Source: Christiangramia fulva (GTDB lineage: Bacteria; Bacteroidota; Bacteroidia; Flavobacteriales; Flavobacteriaceae). From it: a stretch of 64,000 nucleotides of DNA. The stretch spans positions 1,054,001 to 1,118,000 of the forward strand of contig NZ_CP028136.1 in NCBI RefSeq assembly GCF_003024155.1, written 5' to 3'. The notes under the pieces are model-generated. The model ran no database searches. It was given only the letters and a program-made list of their open reading frames with translations, and was not told the DNA's origin. This document shows, piece after piece, positions 1 through 7,027 of this stretch. Position 1 is the stretch's first letter, and every line of letters starts with the position of its first letter. Made by a program: the position numbers and the translations under genes.

Positions 1-41
1 AGAAGCACAAAAAATGATAATATTCCTTTTCTCAGTGTCAT
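1..41 (-). CDS. N-terminal fragment of an exported protein (partial)
   Basis: An ATG at 41-39 on the minus strand opens a frame that runs off the left edge after 13 codons (MTLRKGILSFFVL). A basic residue pair followed by hydrophobic residues looks like the beginning of a signal peptide. Upstream, TAATTTTG (minus strand, 75-68) matches the flavobacterial -7 element TAnnTTTG and would give a leader of about 20 nt; no TTG lies at the right distance for the -33 element. Too short to assign to a family; the call rests on start, signal-like residues and promoter element only. Confidence 0.4.
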   Translation of the reverse strand, partial: MTLRKGILSFFVL

Positions 42-183
42 ACTTTGTGTTTTTTCGGTTATTGCACCAAAATTACATCACCTAAGAAATTAAGCATGTT
101 AATCCCCTGTTATTTCACGTCATATTAGCATTAAAGTGAAAGGAGTGTTAAAGCTTTATTATGATCTTGAAAATACTTCATGA

Positions 184-651
184 CTACAATCCGGCGTGAA
201 ATGTATCCATGCTTATTTTCCATTTCCCATCGGGCTGTTTTCTCCAGGAAGAAATATAAACTCCGGTATTCCTGGTAGTATCCTGTGATTTTTTTTCGAT
301 AAAAAGTTCTTTGAACTTACCTATGGTGACCACCTGATCAGAGCCGATGACCATTTTTGGGTCTTCCTCATAATTTAGAAGTTCTACTTTATGGGTTTTC
401 AGAAACCTGTTCCAATCCTTTTTGGGTTGATCAATCCCTGTATGAATACTGCCATCACTCTCAACTCTTACGAAATCATCTTCGTAATATTCAAAGAAAT
501 CGTCGGTTCCTTCGGCATAAGATTTAAACATTTTGTTGTAGGCTTTCTGAACCTGATCTTCAATTTGATCCTTGGGTTTTTCGGCGTTTTCATCGCCTGC
601 GCAATTGGTAAAAACAAGAAAAATCAATAATAAGAATACCGTTTTTTTCAT
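184..651 (-). CDS. NTF2-like (SnoaL/DUF4440-type) lipoprotein
   Basis: 155-residue exported protein of unknown substrate. The start chosen is the ATG at 651, because MKKTVFLLLIFLVFTNCAG is a textbook lipoprotein signal with lipobox TNC; the longer frame from a TTG at 693 would put 14 basic residues before it. After a short acidic linker, the body (HTGIDQPKKDW, QVVTIGKFKELF, NTGVYISSWRKQPDGKWKI, DTFHAG) has the alternating helix/strand pattern and the closing W-x-PDGKW-x-I strand typical of NTF2-fold DUF4440/SnoaL proteins. Such domains can be enzymes or binding modules; no catalytic residues can be asserted. Monocistronic, no convincing promoter seen. Confidence 0.65.
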   Translation of the reverse strand: MKKTVFLLLIFLVFTNCAGDENAEKPKDQIEDQVQKAYNKMFKSYAEGTDDFFEYYEDDFVRVESDGSIHTGIDQPKKDWNRFLKTHKVELLNYEEDPKMVIGSDQVVTIGKFKELFIEKKSQDTTRNTGVYISSWRKQPDGKWKISMDTFHAGL

Positions 652-868
652 CTTCCTTTTTTTTTGAAGCTTCTTAAATTTACAAATCTTCAAACAAATC
701 GTCTCAAACTCCTTGAAGATTATGAAATTTTTGAATTTTCTTTTTACTTTTTTTAGAAAAAAATCCTGAGCCGTGAAAAAGTTTTGGTTGAGCCTCTAAT
801 AAAAAACCTAAAGCTGAAATAGGCTAAAAAAGGTAAAACCTTCAGCAAAATTAATAGGAAACTCCTGC

Positions 869-1084
869 CTAGGAGGACCGGTATGAATAAGGTGCCGGTG
901 GCGTATCCTGCGGAATTATTTCATAAGAAGTGTTTATTCCCGCGGATGGAACATAGGTTTTAGAAGTTATCAGGAATACCAAAAAAGCAATGCCCAGGAT
1001 AAAAAGAAGTTTTAGAAAGGAATGAACCAGGGAAAACTTGATATCTCTTTCCAGGCTTTTGATAGGATGAAGAGAAATTCTCAT
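869..1084 (-). CDS. Small single-pass membrane protein, unknown function
   Basis: 71 residues from an ATG at 1084. A basic N-terminus (about 1-20) precedes one hydrophobic segment (about residues 23-42, LLFILGIAFLVFLITS), then a short polar tail rich in Pro, Ser and Tyr ending PPAPYSYRSS. I do not recognise a family. The coherent N-in membrane topology and absence of a competing gene on the other strand favour a real gene over a chance frame, but no promoter or homologue supports it. Gap 694-868 on its right-to-left downstream side holds nothing recognisable. Confidence 0.4.
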   Translation of the reverse strand: MRISLHPIKSLERDIKFSLVHSFLKLLFILGIAFLVFLITSKTYVPSAGINTSYEIIPQDTPPAPYSYRSS

Positions 1085-1379
1085 AAGATTGGGGTCTTTG
1101 GTTGATAAAAGCCTGCCAAAAAATTGCTTAAGAGAACACAGAAAAGCGGTTCAAAAAAAACATTTTTCAGCAGGTACAATTTACGCAATATCAGGTTTTG
1201 TAATTCTCTATAAGTCAGCAATTATCAACATAAATATTAACAAGTGTTCATACTTTTTCAATTTTTTAATCAGATTGTTTAGCCTGAATGAAAGAAAAAA
1301 TACCTTTTTAAGGGTATTTCATGACAGACTTCACGTTTTTATCTTAGCATCGCCAGATTAATGATTTTTAAATTGGATG

Positions 1380-1453
1380 TGATCCATGCGGAAGCACGGG
1401 TAGGGCCAATCTTCCATAATGTTATGTTGGGGTACAAACGTTAACGTGGATCA
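1380..1453 (+). ncRNA. Candidate structured RNA or leader element
   Basis: In the 515-nt gap before the LuxR gene, TGATCCATG (1380-1388) can pair with CGTGGATCA (1445-1453), nine base pairs including one G-U, and encloses a smaller hairpin GGAAG/CTTCC (1390-1394 with 1411-1415). A strong terminator follows at 1486-1514 although no plus-strand gene precedes it. The arrangement suits a short non-coding transcript or an attenuated 5' leader of the downstream regulator. I do not recognise any riboswitch family. The rest of the gap (1085-1379) is AT-rich with one weak frame I do not accept. Confidence 0.3.
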
Positions 1454-1485
1454 ATTTTCAATTTAGATCAGAAGTTTGGCGAAAG

Positions 1486-1514
1486 AGCCTTCAGAATTTC
1501 TCTGGAGGCTTTTT
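1486..1514 (+). terminator. Rho-independent terminator without an obvious upstream gene
   Basis: AGCCTTCAGA (1486-1495) pairs with TCTGGAGGCT (1501-1510), ten pairs with one G-U, five-base loop, then a T tract at 1510-1514. It lies on the plus strand 86 nt upstream of the LuxR-type gene, so it ends either a small RNA or a prematurely stopped leader. Confidence 0.6.
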
Positions 1515-1559
1515 GCTTGCCGAAAGATTTTTTGAAAAAGTATGACTTCTTTCGGAAGC
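1515..1559 (+). promoter_or_regulatory. Second hairpin in the leader of the LuxR-type gene
   Basis: GCTT (1515-1518), an unpaired G, and CCGAAAGA (1520-1527) are complementary to TCTTTCGG (1548-1555) plus AAGC (1556-1559): twelve pairs with one bulge. It directly follows the terminator and precedes a degenerate -7-like TATCTTTA at 1571-1578. Could be a protein-binding inverted repeat or an RNA hairpin. Confidence 0.35.
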
Positions 1560-1599
1560 TTTATATTTCCTATCTTTAGCACTCGAATCACCAGACCTG

Positions 1600-2412
1600 A
1601 TGCAAGAAGATCTCAAAAAAATCATAGATTACTGGAAGGAGATGTATTCCCGTAAGGTAAAAGAGTATCGCCCTTTTCAAATTTCTGCCGATTTTAAAAA
1701 ATTCGCCTCCATTTTTGCCCCGGGAAATTCCTATCTATATATCGTGAATCTTCATAATTTCGAACTGGAATATGTTTCAGATTCAGTAAAGAATTTTGTT
1801 GGGAAAGATGCTGAACAAATAAATGTCCAGGAACTGGTTAAATCCATACTTCCGGAAGAAATAAAAAGCATCAAACTTAAGAGCAGGGTAATCAGTGATT
1901 TTTACACTTCTTTCCTGGATAAAGAAGATGTTCTTGATTATAAAAACATGTTTTCTTACCGGATGAAAGATGCAGACGAAAATATTAGAATAATGCTGTA
2001 CCAGGCATTTCCACTTAGCGTCCTGGAAAACGGAGCACCTGAACACGTTTTATGCATTCAAACAGATGTCACCCACCTCAAGATAACCAGTACCAACACG
2101 GTTTCCTTTATTCATATGAATGGTGGAAAATGTTATTTGAATATCGATATTTCCGAAGGAAAATTTGATCCAGAAGCTTACGATCACAGAAAAAATGATT
2201 TTTCCGAAATCTTTACAGAAAGGGAAAAACAGGTTGTTATTAAATTATCCAAAGGTTTAAATGCGGAACAAATTGCCGGGGAACTCAATCTTTCCCCGCA
2301 TACCATTAAAACTCATAGAAGGAATGTCCTGCAAAAAAGCGGTTGTACCAATACCACTGAGTTAGTGGCAAAATGCCTGACAAGCGGAATAATTCCTCAC
2401 AGCCTGAATTAA
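1600..2412 (+). CDS. LuxR-family transcriptional regulator with PAS-like sensor domain
   Basis: 270 residues. Residues about 1-30 are a helix (IIDYWKEMYSRKVKEY), residues about 35-165 resemble a PAS fold (YLYIVNLHNFELEYVSDSV; a middle tyrosine/acidic stretch; HVLCIQTDVTHL as closing strand), and residues about 203-265 are a LuxR/GerE helix-turn-helix: FTEREKQVV, KGLNAEQIAGELNLSPHTIK, THRRNVLQKSG. No phosphoacceptor receiver domain is present, so it is a one-component or partner-sensing regulator; its signal is unknown. Convergent with the nitrite operon, which ends 58 bp away, but nothing shows it controls that operon. Its unusually structured 5' leader is described separately. This domain layout is common among flavobacterial LuxR proteins. 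Confidence 0.85.
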   Translation: MQEDLKKIIDYWKEMYSRKVKEYRPFQISADFKKFASIFAPGNSYLYIVNLHNFELEYVSDSVKNFVGKDAEQINVQELVKSILPEEIKSIKLKSRVISDFYTSFLDKEDVLDYKNMFSYRMKDADENIRIMLYQAFPLSVLENGAPEHVLCIQTDVTHLKITSTNTVSFIHMNGGKCYLNIDISEGKFDPEAYDHRKNDFSEIFTEREKQVVIKLSKGLNAEQIAGELNLSPHTIKTHRRNVLQKSGCTNTTELVAKCLTSGIIPHSLN

Positions 2413-2470
2413 AGATATTTCCAATTCAGGAAAAGGGCTTCAGTTTTGGCCCTAAGAGGTTGGTTTTTAT

Positions 2471-3724
2471 TTATTTTATATGAAACAGTAAGGGATGGAA
2501 ATTCAGCATAAGCCAGGACCAATTTTGGACATTTCCGGCATCTCCTCCTTTTAGAACCTCCAGGCTGTTGGTACCGAACATCTGCGAGTATCCAAAGGCG
2601 AGAGAAAGGTCTTTGTACAATTTATAACCTGCAACAAGATCGATCTCTGTTCCCAGGTAATTCTGCATTTCATTCCCATTGTTGTCGCTGAGTTGTGCCG
2701 GAGCATAAAAAGCATGTGGCAAGGCCGAAAATTTCCACTTATCGGTAGCAAAGTTGATTTTAGCATAGGCATCTAAGAGTCCTACTGAATTCAGGTGATT
2801 CCCAACATAAAAATAATCCATATAGCCGTTGAAAGCGTGGTTGGTGCCAAAAAGCGGTTCGAAAGATTTGATTTTTCCGGAAGTATCGTCGGAGTCTTTT
2901 CCGGAGAGATATTCGGCACCTAAACCTGCCGCCCAGCTGCTGTTGAAGGCATAGTTTAGATTGGCACCGGCATAAAATGCTTCGGCATCAAGACCATTGC
3001 GTTGGCCAGTTTGAGCATAAGCCGCAAGATCTCCAAAGATCTTTGTTCCTTTAAAACTGAAATAAGAGCCAAAGGTTTGAAGGTAATCGGTGTGCGTTTG
3101 CTGCAGGGCATTCATATATTCAAAGCCTGTATTAAGCGCCAGAAAACTTATGGCAGAAGTGGCAAAATCAAGATGATACCAGGCATACTGAAAATTCTTA
3201 TAGTTATTGAGCTCGTAAGGTTTTCTCACCAGGTCTTCTCCTTCAGCATTTATAGCGGCTCCAAGGTCCAGCTGCTGCTTTTCTGCATTTTTAAAAGAAA
3301 ACACCAGCGCATCATGGCTCCTGGCCTGCTGGGCCCAATCTACCTCACCAAAAATACGCTGATTATCATAAGAGATCACCTGCCGCCCGGCTTTAAAGCT
3401 CCATCTGTCATTGAAGGCATACTGACCATAGGCCTCGAAAACCTGAACCCCATTCTTATCACTCACATTCAGCGTGGACACATCTCCCCAAACCCTGATG
3501 TTCTGAAGCGAGAACTTCAGCTTCAGTTTTTCTTCAGCAAAATCCAGGTTGAGTCGCGAGCGTTGAGAAACAAAATTCGCCGGTTCCTGCGCATCATTCA
3601 GCAAGGTTTTATAACCGTTCCTGAACTCGTATCGGGGCCTTAGTTGCAGGTCAGCGCTAAATTCCTGCGCAAAATTAAGCTGGCTGAGCATTCCGAAGAA
3701 CGCCAGGAATATTATTTTTTTCAT
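2471..3724 (-). CDS. Alginate-export-family outer-membrane beta-barrel
   Basis: 417 residues with signal peptide MKKIIFLAFFGMLSQLNFAQ and mature start EFSADLQLRPRYEFRNGY. The R-P-R-Y-E-x-R-x-G-Y opening, SQRSRLNLDF, LQNIRVWGD and the GRQVISYDNQRIFGEVDW region are typical of the alginate-export porin family (PF13372); alternating amphipathic strands continue to the end (terminal strand WSWLMLNFHPLLF). Probably an outer-membrane channel. Last gene of the nirK operon, 10 bp after the SCO gene, so its cargo is more likely nitrite, copper or an electron-transfer-related solute than alginate; this is inference from position. Specificity cannot be read from sequence. Confidence 0.75.
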   Translation of the reverse strand: MKKIIFLAFFGMLSQLNFAQEFSADLQLRPRYEFRNGYKTLLNDAQEPANFVSQRSRLNLDFAEEKLKLKFSLQNIRVWGDVSTLNVSDKNGVQVFEAYGQYAFNDRWSFKAGRQVISYDNQRIFGEVDWAQQARSHDALVFSFKNAEKQQLDLGAAINAEGEDLVRKPYELNNYKNFQYAWYHLDFATSAISFLALNTGFEYMNALQQTHTDYLQTFGSYFSFKGTKIFGDLAAYAQTGQRNGLDAEAFYAGANLNYAFNSSWAAGLGAEYLSGKDSDDTSGKIKSFEPLFGTNHAFNGYMDYFYVGNHLNSVGLLDAYAKINFATDKWKFSALPHAFYAPAQLSDNNGNEMQNYLGTEIDLVAGYKLYKDLSLAFGYSQMFGTNSLEVLKGGDAGNVQNWSWLMLNFHPLLFHIK

Positions 3725-3734
3725 CTTTCCATAG

Positions 3735-4361
3735 TTACATTTCGCTCACCGCGGTTTCAATACTTTGTACAGTTTCATCGGAATTTACACCAAGCCCTTC
3801 CTGTTGGAAAAGCAATTCCCCTTTGGGGCTAAAAACACTTATAATATTGGAGTGCGAGAAAGTCATAGGATTGATCTCTTTGTAATTCACAGCCACAACA
3901 GCTGCAAATTCGCGTGTGTTTTCTTCACTGGAACGAAGAAATAGCCAGGGATCCTGATCCATATTTCGATCCTGTGCAAAAGTTTTAAGCCGCTCAGGAG
4001 TATCAGTTTCAGGATCGATACTCACAAATACCATTTTTACATGCTTTTTGGCAGCTTCTGGCAAACGCTCTTCAATATTTTTCATATCGGCCACCAGGCG
4101 GGGACAGGCGGTGGTACAGGAAGTATAGATCATCACCATCACCAACACGTCTCCCTGTAAATCTGCAAGCTTAATATCTTTCCCGTTTTGGGTTGTCCAG
4201 GTAGAGGAAAGATTGAAAAGAGACATATCTGGAATATCATTTTTCACAACCGCTTCTTTTTCATTGGAAGCGATTACTTTAGAAGTCTTCTTTGAAGAAT
4301 TATTATTGCAGGAAGCGAACAATAGTAAGCTCAAAACACCTGCCAGGATCATTTTTTTCAT
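3735..4361 (-). CDS. SCO1/SenC-family copper chaperone lipoprotein
   Basis: 208 residues, lipoprotein signal with lipobox FASC (Cys18). The thioredoxin-like SCO domain spans about 45-205: LADLQGDVLVMVMIYTSC, copper ligands Cys82 and Cys86 in CTTAC, VFVSIDPETDTPERLK, and the third ligand His170 in TFSHSN. All three canonical Cu ligands are present. SCO proteins deliver copper to, or reduce, copper sites of oxidases; as the gene starts 2 bp after nirV and belongs to the nirK operon, the likely client here is the copper nitrite reductase rather than CuA of cytochrome oxidase. That assignment is inference from context. Confidence 0.9.
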   Translation of the reverse strand: MKKMILAGVLSLLLFASCNNNSSKKTSKVIASNEKEAVVKNDIPDMSLFNLSSTWTTQNGKDIKLADLQGDVLVMVMIYTSCTTACPRLVADMKNIEERLPEAAKKHVKMVFVSIDPETDTPERLKTFAQDRNMDQDPWLFLRSSEENTREFAAVVAVNYKEINPMTFSHSNIISVFSPKGELLFQQEGLGVNSDETVQSIETAVSEM

Positions 4362-4363
4362 AA

Positions 4364-5164
4364 TTATAGATTTTTATCGTTGATGCTTTTAGCACATCTG
4401 AATCCAAGGTTTTTAATATCATACCTCGCTTTTATGCTCCTGCGGAAGGCATACCTCATAAAGGCCGCATAATCCATAAGGTCGGTAGCGCCAATTGCGC
4501 TGCTGCCGCAAAAAAGATTGGAGTCTCCTCCTCCGTTACCACGGGAAGCCGGAGAGAGCAGTACACTGTTAAAGTCCATGGTCCATTCCCAAACCAGCCC
4601 GTGCATGTCATACACGCCCCAGTAATTCCTGAAGGTGCTGCCCACTGGTTTCGCATAGGTGTTGGCGGTCTCGTACCAGGAAAGAATGCGCTGGTTAAAA
4701 TCCTGCTTGATCCGGGCGTCTATAGTAGTTTCATCAGCCATGGCCACAAATTCCCATTCGTCCATTTTTGGCAACCTCTTTCCCTGACATTCGCAATATT
4801 TTTTAGCGGCAAACCAGGAAACATTAGTAACAGGTGCATCAGGTAAATTATCCTTTCCGAATGAAAGGTCACTTTCCCAGGTGGCCAGATACCTATCGTC
4901 AGCGAATAGCGGTTTAATCGCAGATCTCACCCACTCGGGATGATTTTTCAGAAACTCAAGATATTGAGCATTAGTCACCGGGAATTTATCCATATAAAAC
5001 TCATCAACCTCCACGAGTGTAGAGTCTGACCCGTAAAGGGGGATATATTCTCCCCCTTTAACCAAGGCCATTTCTGAATTTTTCTGGGCAAAAGATGCTG
5101 TAAATACAAGACTCAACATCATTACCAAAATTCCATTTTTATGATCGAGCATCTTTTTAAACAT
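4364..5164 (-). CDS. nirV: NirV-like SUMF1/FGE-sulfatase-domain protein
   Basis: 266 residues with signal sequence ending SFAQ. A single SUMF1 (formylglycine-generating-enzyme-like) domain fills the mature protein: GGEYIPLYGSD, DKFPVTNAQYLEFLK, APVTNVSWFAAKKYCECQGKRLP, DEWEFVA, NYWGVYDMHGLVWEWTMDF, and the closing NLGFRCAK. True FGEs use a cysteine pair in an S-C-x-x-x-C segment before the last motif; the equivalent stretch here (AFMRYAFRRSIKAR) has none, so sulfatase activation is unlikely. Genes of this type next to nirK are called nirV; their role in nitrite reduction is not established. Lies 7 bp after nirK and 2 bp before SCO, cotranscribed. Confidence 0.85.
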   Translation of the reverse strand: MFKKMLDHKNGILVMMLSLVFTASFAQKNSEMALVKGGEYIPLYGSDSTLVEVDEFYMDKFPVTNAQYLEFLKNHPEWVRSAIKPLFADDRYLATWESDLSFGKDNLPDAPVTNVSWFAAKKYCECQGKRLPKMDEWEFVAMADETTIDARIKQDFNQRILSWYETANTYAKPVGSTFRNYWGVYDMHGLVWEWTMDFNSVLLSPASRGNGGGDSNLFCGSSAIGATDLMDYAAFMRYAFRRSIKARYDIKNLGFRCAKSINDKNL

Positions 5165-5171
5165 TTTCTTA

Positions 5172-6635
5172 TTATTTAGACTGCGCTTTCACCATCTCAG
5201 GTGTTACTACAGATTTGTTATTCTCAAAATTATGGTAAACATAGGTCAGTACATCTGCAATTTCCTCGTCACTCAGACTTTGGGCCGGCATCGCGCTGTT
5301 GAAAGTAGTTCCATTCACGGTAACCTCGCCATTCAGGCCATGCTTCACAACACCAATTGCCCTGGCAATATCTTTGTTGAGATAATCTGATTTAGCAAGA
5401 GGAGGAAATGCTCCAGGGATTCCCTGCCCGTTTGCCTGATGACATGCGAAACAGGTTTGCATAAAGATCTTTTTTCCATGTTCTTTTTGTTCTTCGATAG
5501 ATTTACCGGACTTTTTTGCAGCTTCCGCAAGTTTTTCCCCAGCTTCAACAGCGGGTTTAGCTTTTGCTAAAGTTCCGTCAGGATCATAGGTTCTTTCAAT
5601 TTGAGTACCGGAATAGATTTTGGCATTTTTTTCACCGGAAACCTTGAGCATCCCCAGAGCTCCTTTGTTAAAGGCTCTGAAAATCGAGTGGTCTACCAGC
5701 AGATAAGTTCCGGGAACCTGAACTTTGAATTCTATCATCGCTGCGCCTCCAGAAGGGATAAGCGTGGTTTGCACATTCTCATTAACAAGATCACCACCTT
5801 CCACATGTACTTTATCGAAGATTTCCCCAATCACGTGAAAAGAAGATACTTTATTAGGTCCACCGTTTCCAACGAAAAGGCGAACTGTCTCTCCGGCTTT
5901 AGCTGTAAGAGCATTGTCATCATTAAGAGCGCCAACTTTTCCGTTGAACACTACGTAATCAGGGCGTTCATCAATAGCTTTCTCCATGTCAAAGGGCTGC
6001 AGGCCGGGCTCGCCATATTTACCTTTAGTGTAGAAATCTCCCTGCATTACGTAATATTCTTTATCTACAGGAGGAAGTCCACCTTTAGGCTCAACCAAAA
6101 TGAGACCGTACATACCATTGGCAATGTGCATCCCTACAGGCGCAGTGGCACAATGGTAAACAAAGAGTCCGGGATTTAGCGTTTTGAAAGAGAAAACCTT
6201 TTCCTGTCCGGGAGCTACAAAAGTTGATACAGCACCACCGCCGGGGCCGGTAACAGCATGCATATCAATGTTGTGAGGCAGCTTATTATTAGGATTGTTT
6301 TTTAAATGAAATTCCACTTCATCTCCAACCCTGGTTCTAATAAAGCTTCCAGGAACGGTACCGTTAAAGGTCCAGTAAACATATTTTACACCGTCTGTCA
6401 TTTCCCCTTCCTTTTCGATGACCTCCATATCCACGGTTAATTTAGCAGCTTTCCTGGCTCCAACAGGCGGGGGAACGAATGGAGGAGCGGTTAATTGGGC
6501 TTTCATTGAGGATACTGTACTTATTTCAGTAGTAGAACCTTCGGCATCAGAGATACAGGACTGCAGGGACACACCAAGAAAAAGTGCGGCCACATACCAT
6601 AGATAGGTTCTTCGGAATTTAAATATTTTTTTCAT
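5172..6635 (-). CDS. nirK: Copper nitrite reductase, AniA-like lipoprotein fused to cytochrome c
   Basis: 487 residues; reduces nitrite to nitric oxide. Lipobox LQSC puts the mature N-terminus at Cys27. Two cupredoxin domains (about 60-335) carry all copper ligands: type 1 His121, Cys162, His170, Met175; type 2 His126, His161, His316; Asp124 and His267 are the catalytic pair. The short C-A-T-A-P-V-G-M-H loop and the text around [11 protein letters not shown] place it with Neisseria AniA (class II). After an Ala/Lys-rich linker (about 355-385) follows a class I cytochrome c with CFACH (395-399) and probable axial Met449, offering a built-in electron entry. First gene of the operon with nirV, SCO and a barrel; a perfect Fnr-type palindrome lies 58-71 bp upstream. 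Confidence 0.96.
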   Translation of the reverse strand: MKKIFKFRRTYLWYVAALFLGVSLQSCISDAEGSTTEISTVSSMKAQLTAPPFVPPPVGARKAAKLTVDMEVIEKEGEMTDGVKYVYWTFNGTVPGSFIRTRVGDEVEFHLKNNPNNKLPHNIDMHAVTGPGGGAVSTFVAPGQEKVFSFKTLNPGLFVYHCATAPVGMHIANGMYGLILVEPKGGLPPVDKEYYVMQGDFYTKGKYGEPGLQPFDMEKAIDERPDYVVFNGKVGALNDDNALTAKAGETVRLFVGNGGPNKVSSFHVIGEIFDKVHVEGGDLVNENVQTTLIPSGGAAMIEFKVQVPGTYLLVDHSIFRAFNKGALGMLKVSGEKNAKIYSGTQIERTYDPDGTLAKAKPAVEAGEKLAEAAKKSGKSIEEQKEHGKKIFMQTCFACHQANGQGIPGAFPPLAKSDYLNKDIARAIGVVKHGLNGEVTVNGTTFNSAMPAQSLSDEEIADVLTYVYHNFENNKSVVTPEMVKAQSK

Positions 6636-6692
6636 GGTGAAATTAACTTTTTATTTCTGGGGTAAAATTAAAGACAAAGTTGTCCGAAATAT

Positions 6693-6706
6693 ATGATAGG
6701 AATCAT
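6693..6706 (-). promoter_or_regulatory. Fnr/Crp-type operator upstream of nirK
   Basis: ATGATAGGAATCAT is a perfect 5-4-5 inverted repeat that contains the TGAT-N4-ATCA core of the Fnr/NnrR/DNR class (consensus TTGAT-N4-ATCAA). Its centre is about 64 bp before the nirK start. A -7-like CAACTTTG (one mismatch to TAnnTTTG) lies between, at 6682-6675. Activation by an oxygen- or NO-responsive Crp/Fnr regulator encoded elsewhere is the natural reading. The rest of the 392-bp gap (6707-7027) contains only a short palindrome TCAGA-ATTAA-TCTGA at 6914-6928, possibly an operator for the GH3 gene, with weak support. Confidence 0.65.
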
Positions 6707-7027
6707 GTTTCGAAATATTTAGAAGTTTTGTCCACTAAAGGAAAGTTTTACATTGGAAGGGAAGAGTCATTGGAATTTGCCAGACACAATGTTTTTTTAA
6801 GGAGGATTTGCAAGGGTTCTAAATTGAAAACTATCCTATCGTAGTTGAATGTGTACCGCGATTTTGTTGCTGAATTCAAATACCCCGAAAGAGACAGGTA
6901 AAATTTCGTTCCATCAGAATTAATCTGACTGGTTTCTCAGTTTACTTTTTTACCTTTATTCGATAATATTGAATTTCTTCAAATTCACCTGCTTTCGAAA
7001 AAACAACTTTTTACCTGGAAAATATCA

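Noticed and set aside
1089-1361. 90-codon frame on the plus strand upstream of the LuxR gene
   Set aside because: Starts with TTG, has no signal, domain or typical composition, and runs through the structured leader; I treat it as chance.
3002-3643. 213-codon plus-strand frame
   Set aside because: Lies wholly inside the alginate-export barrel gene and has no domain; shadow frame.
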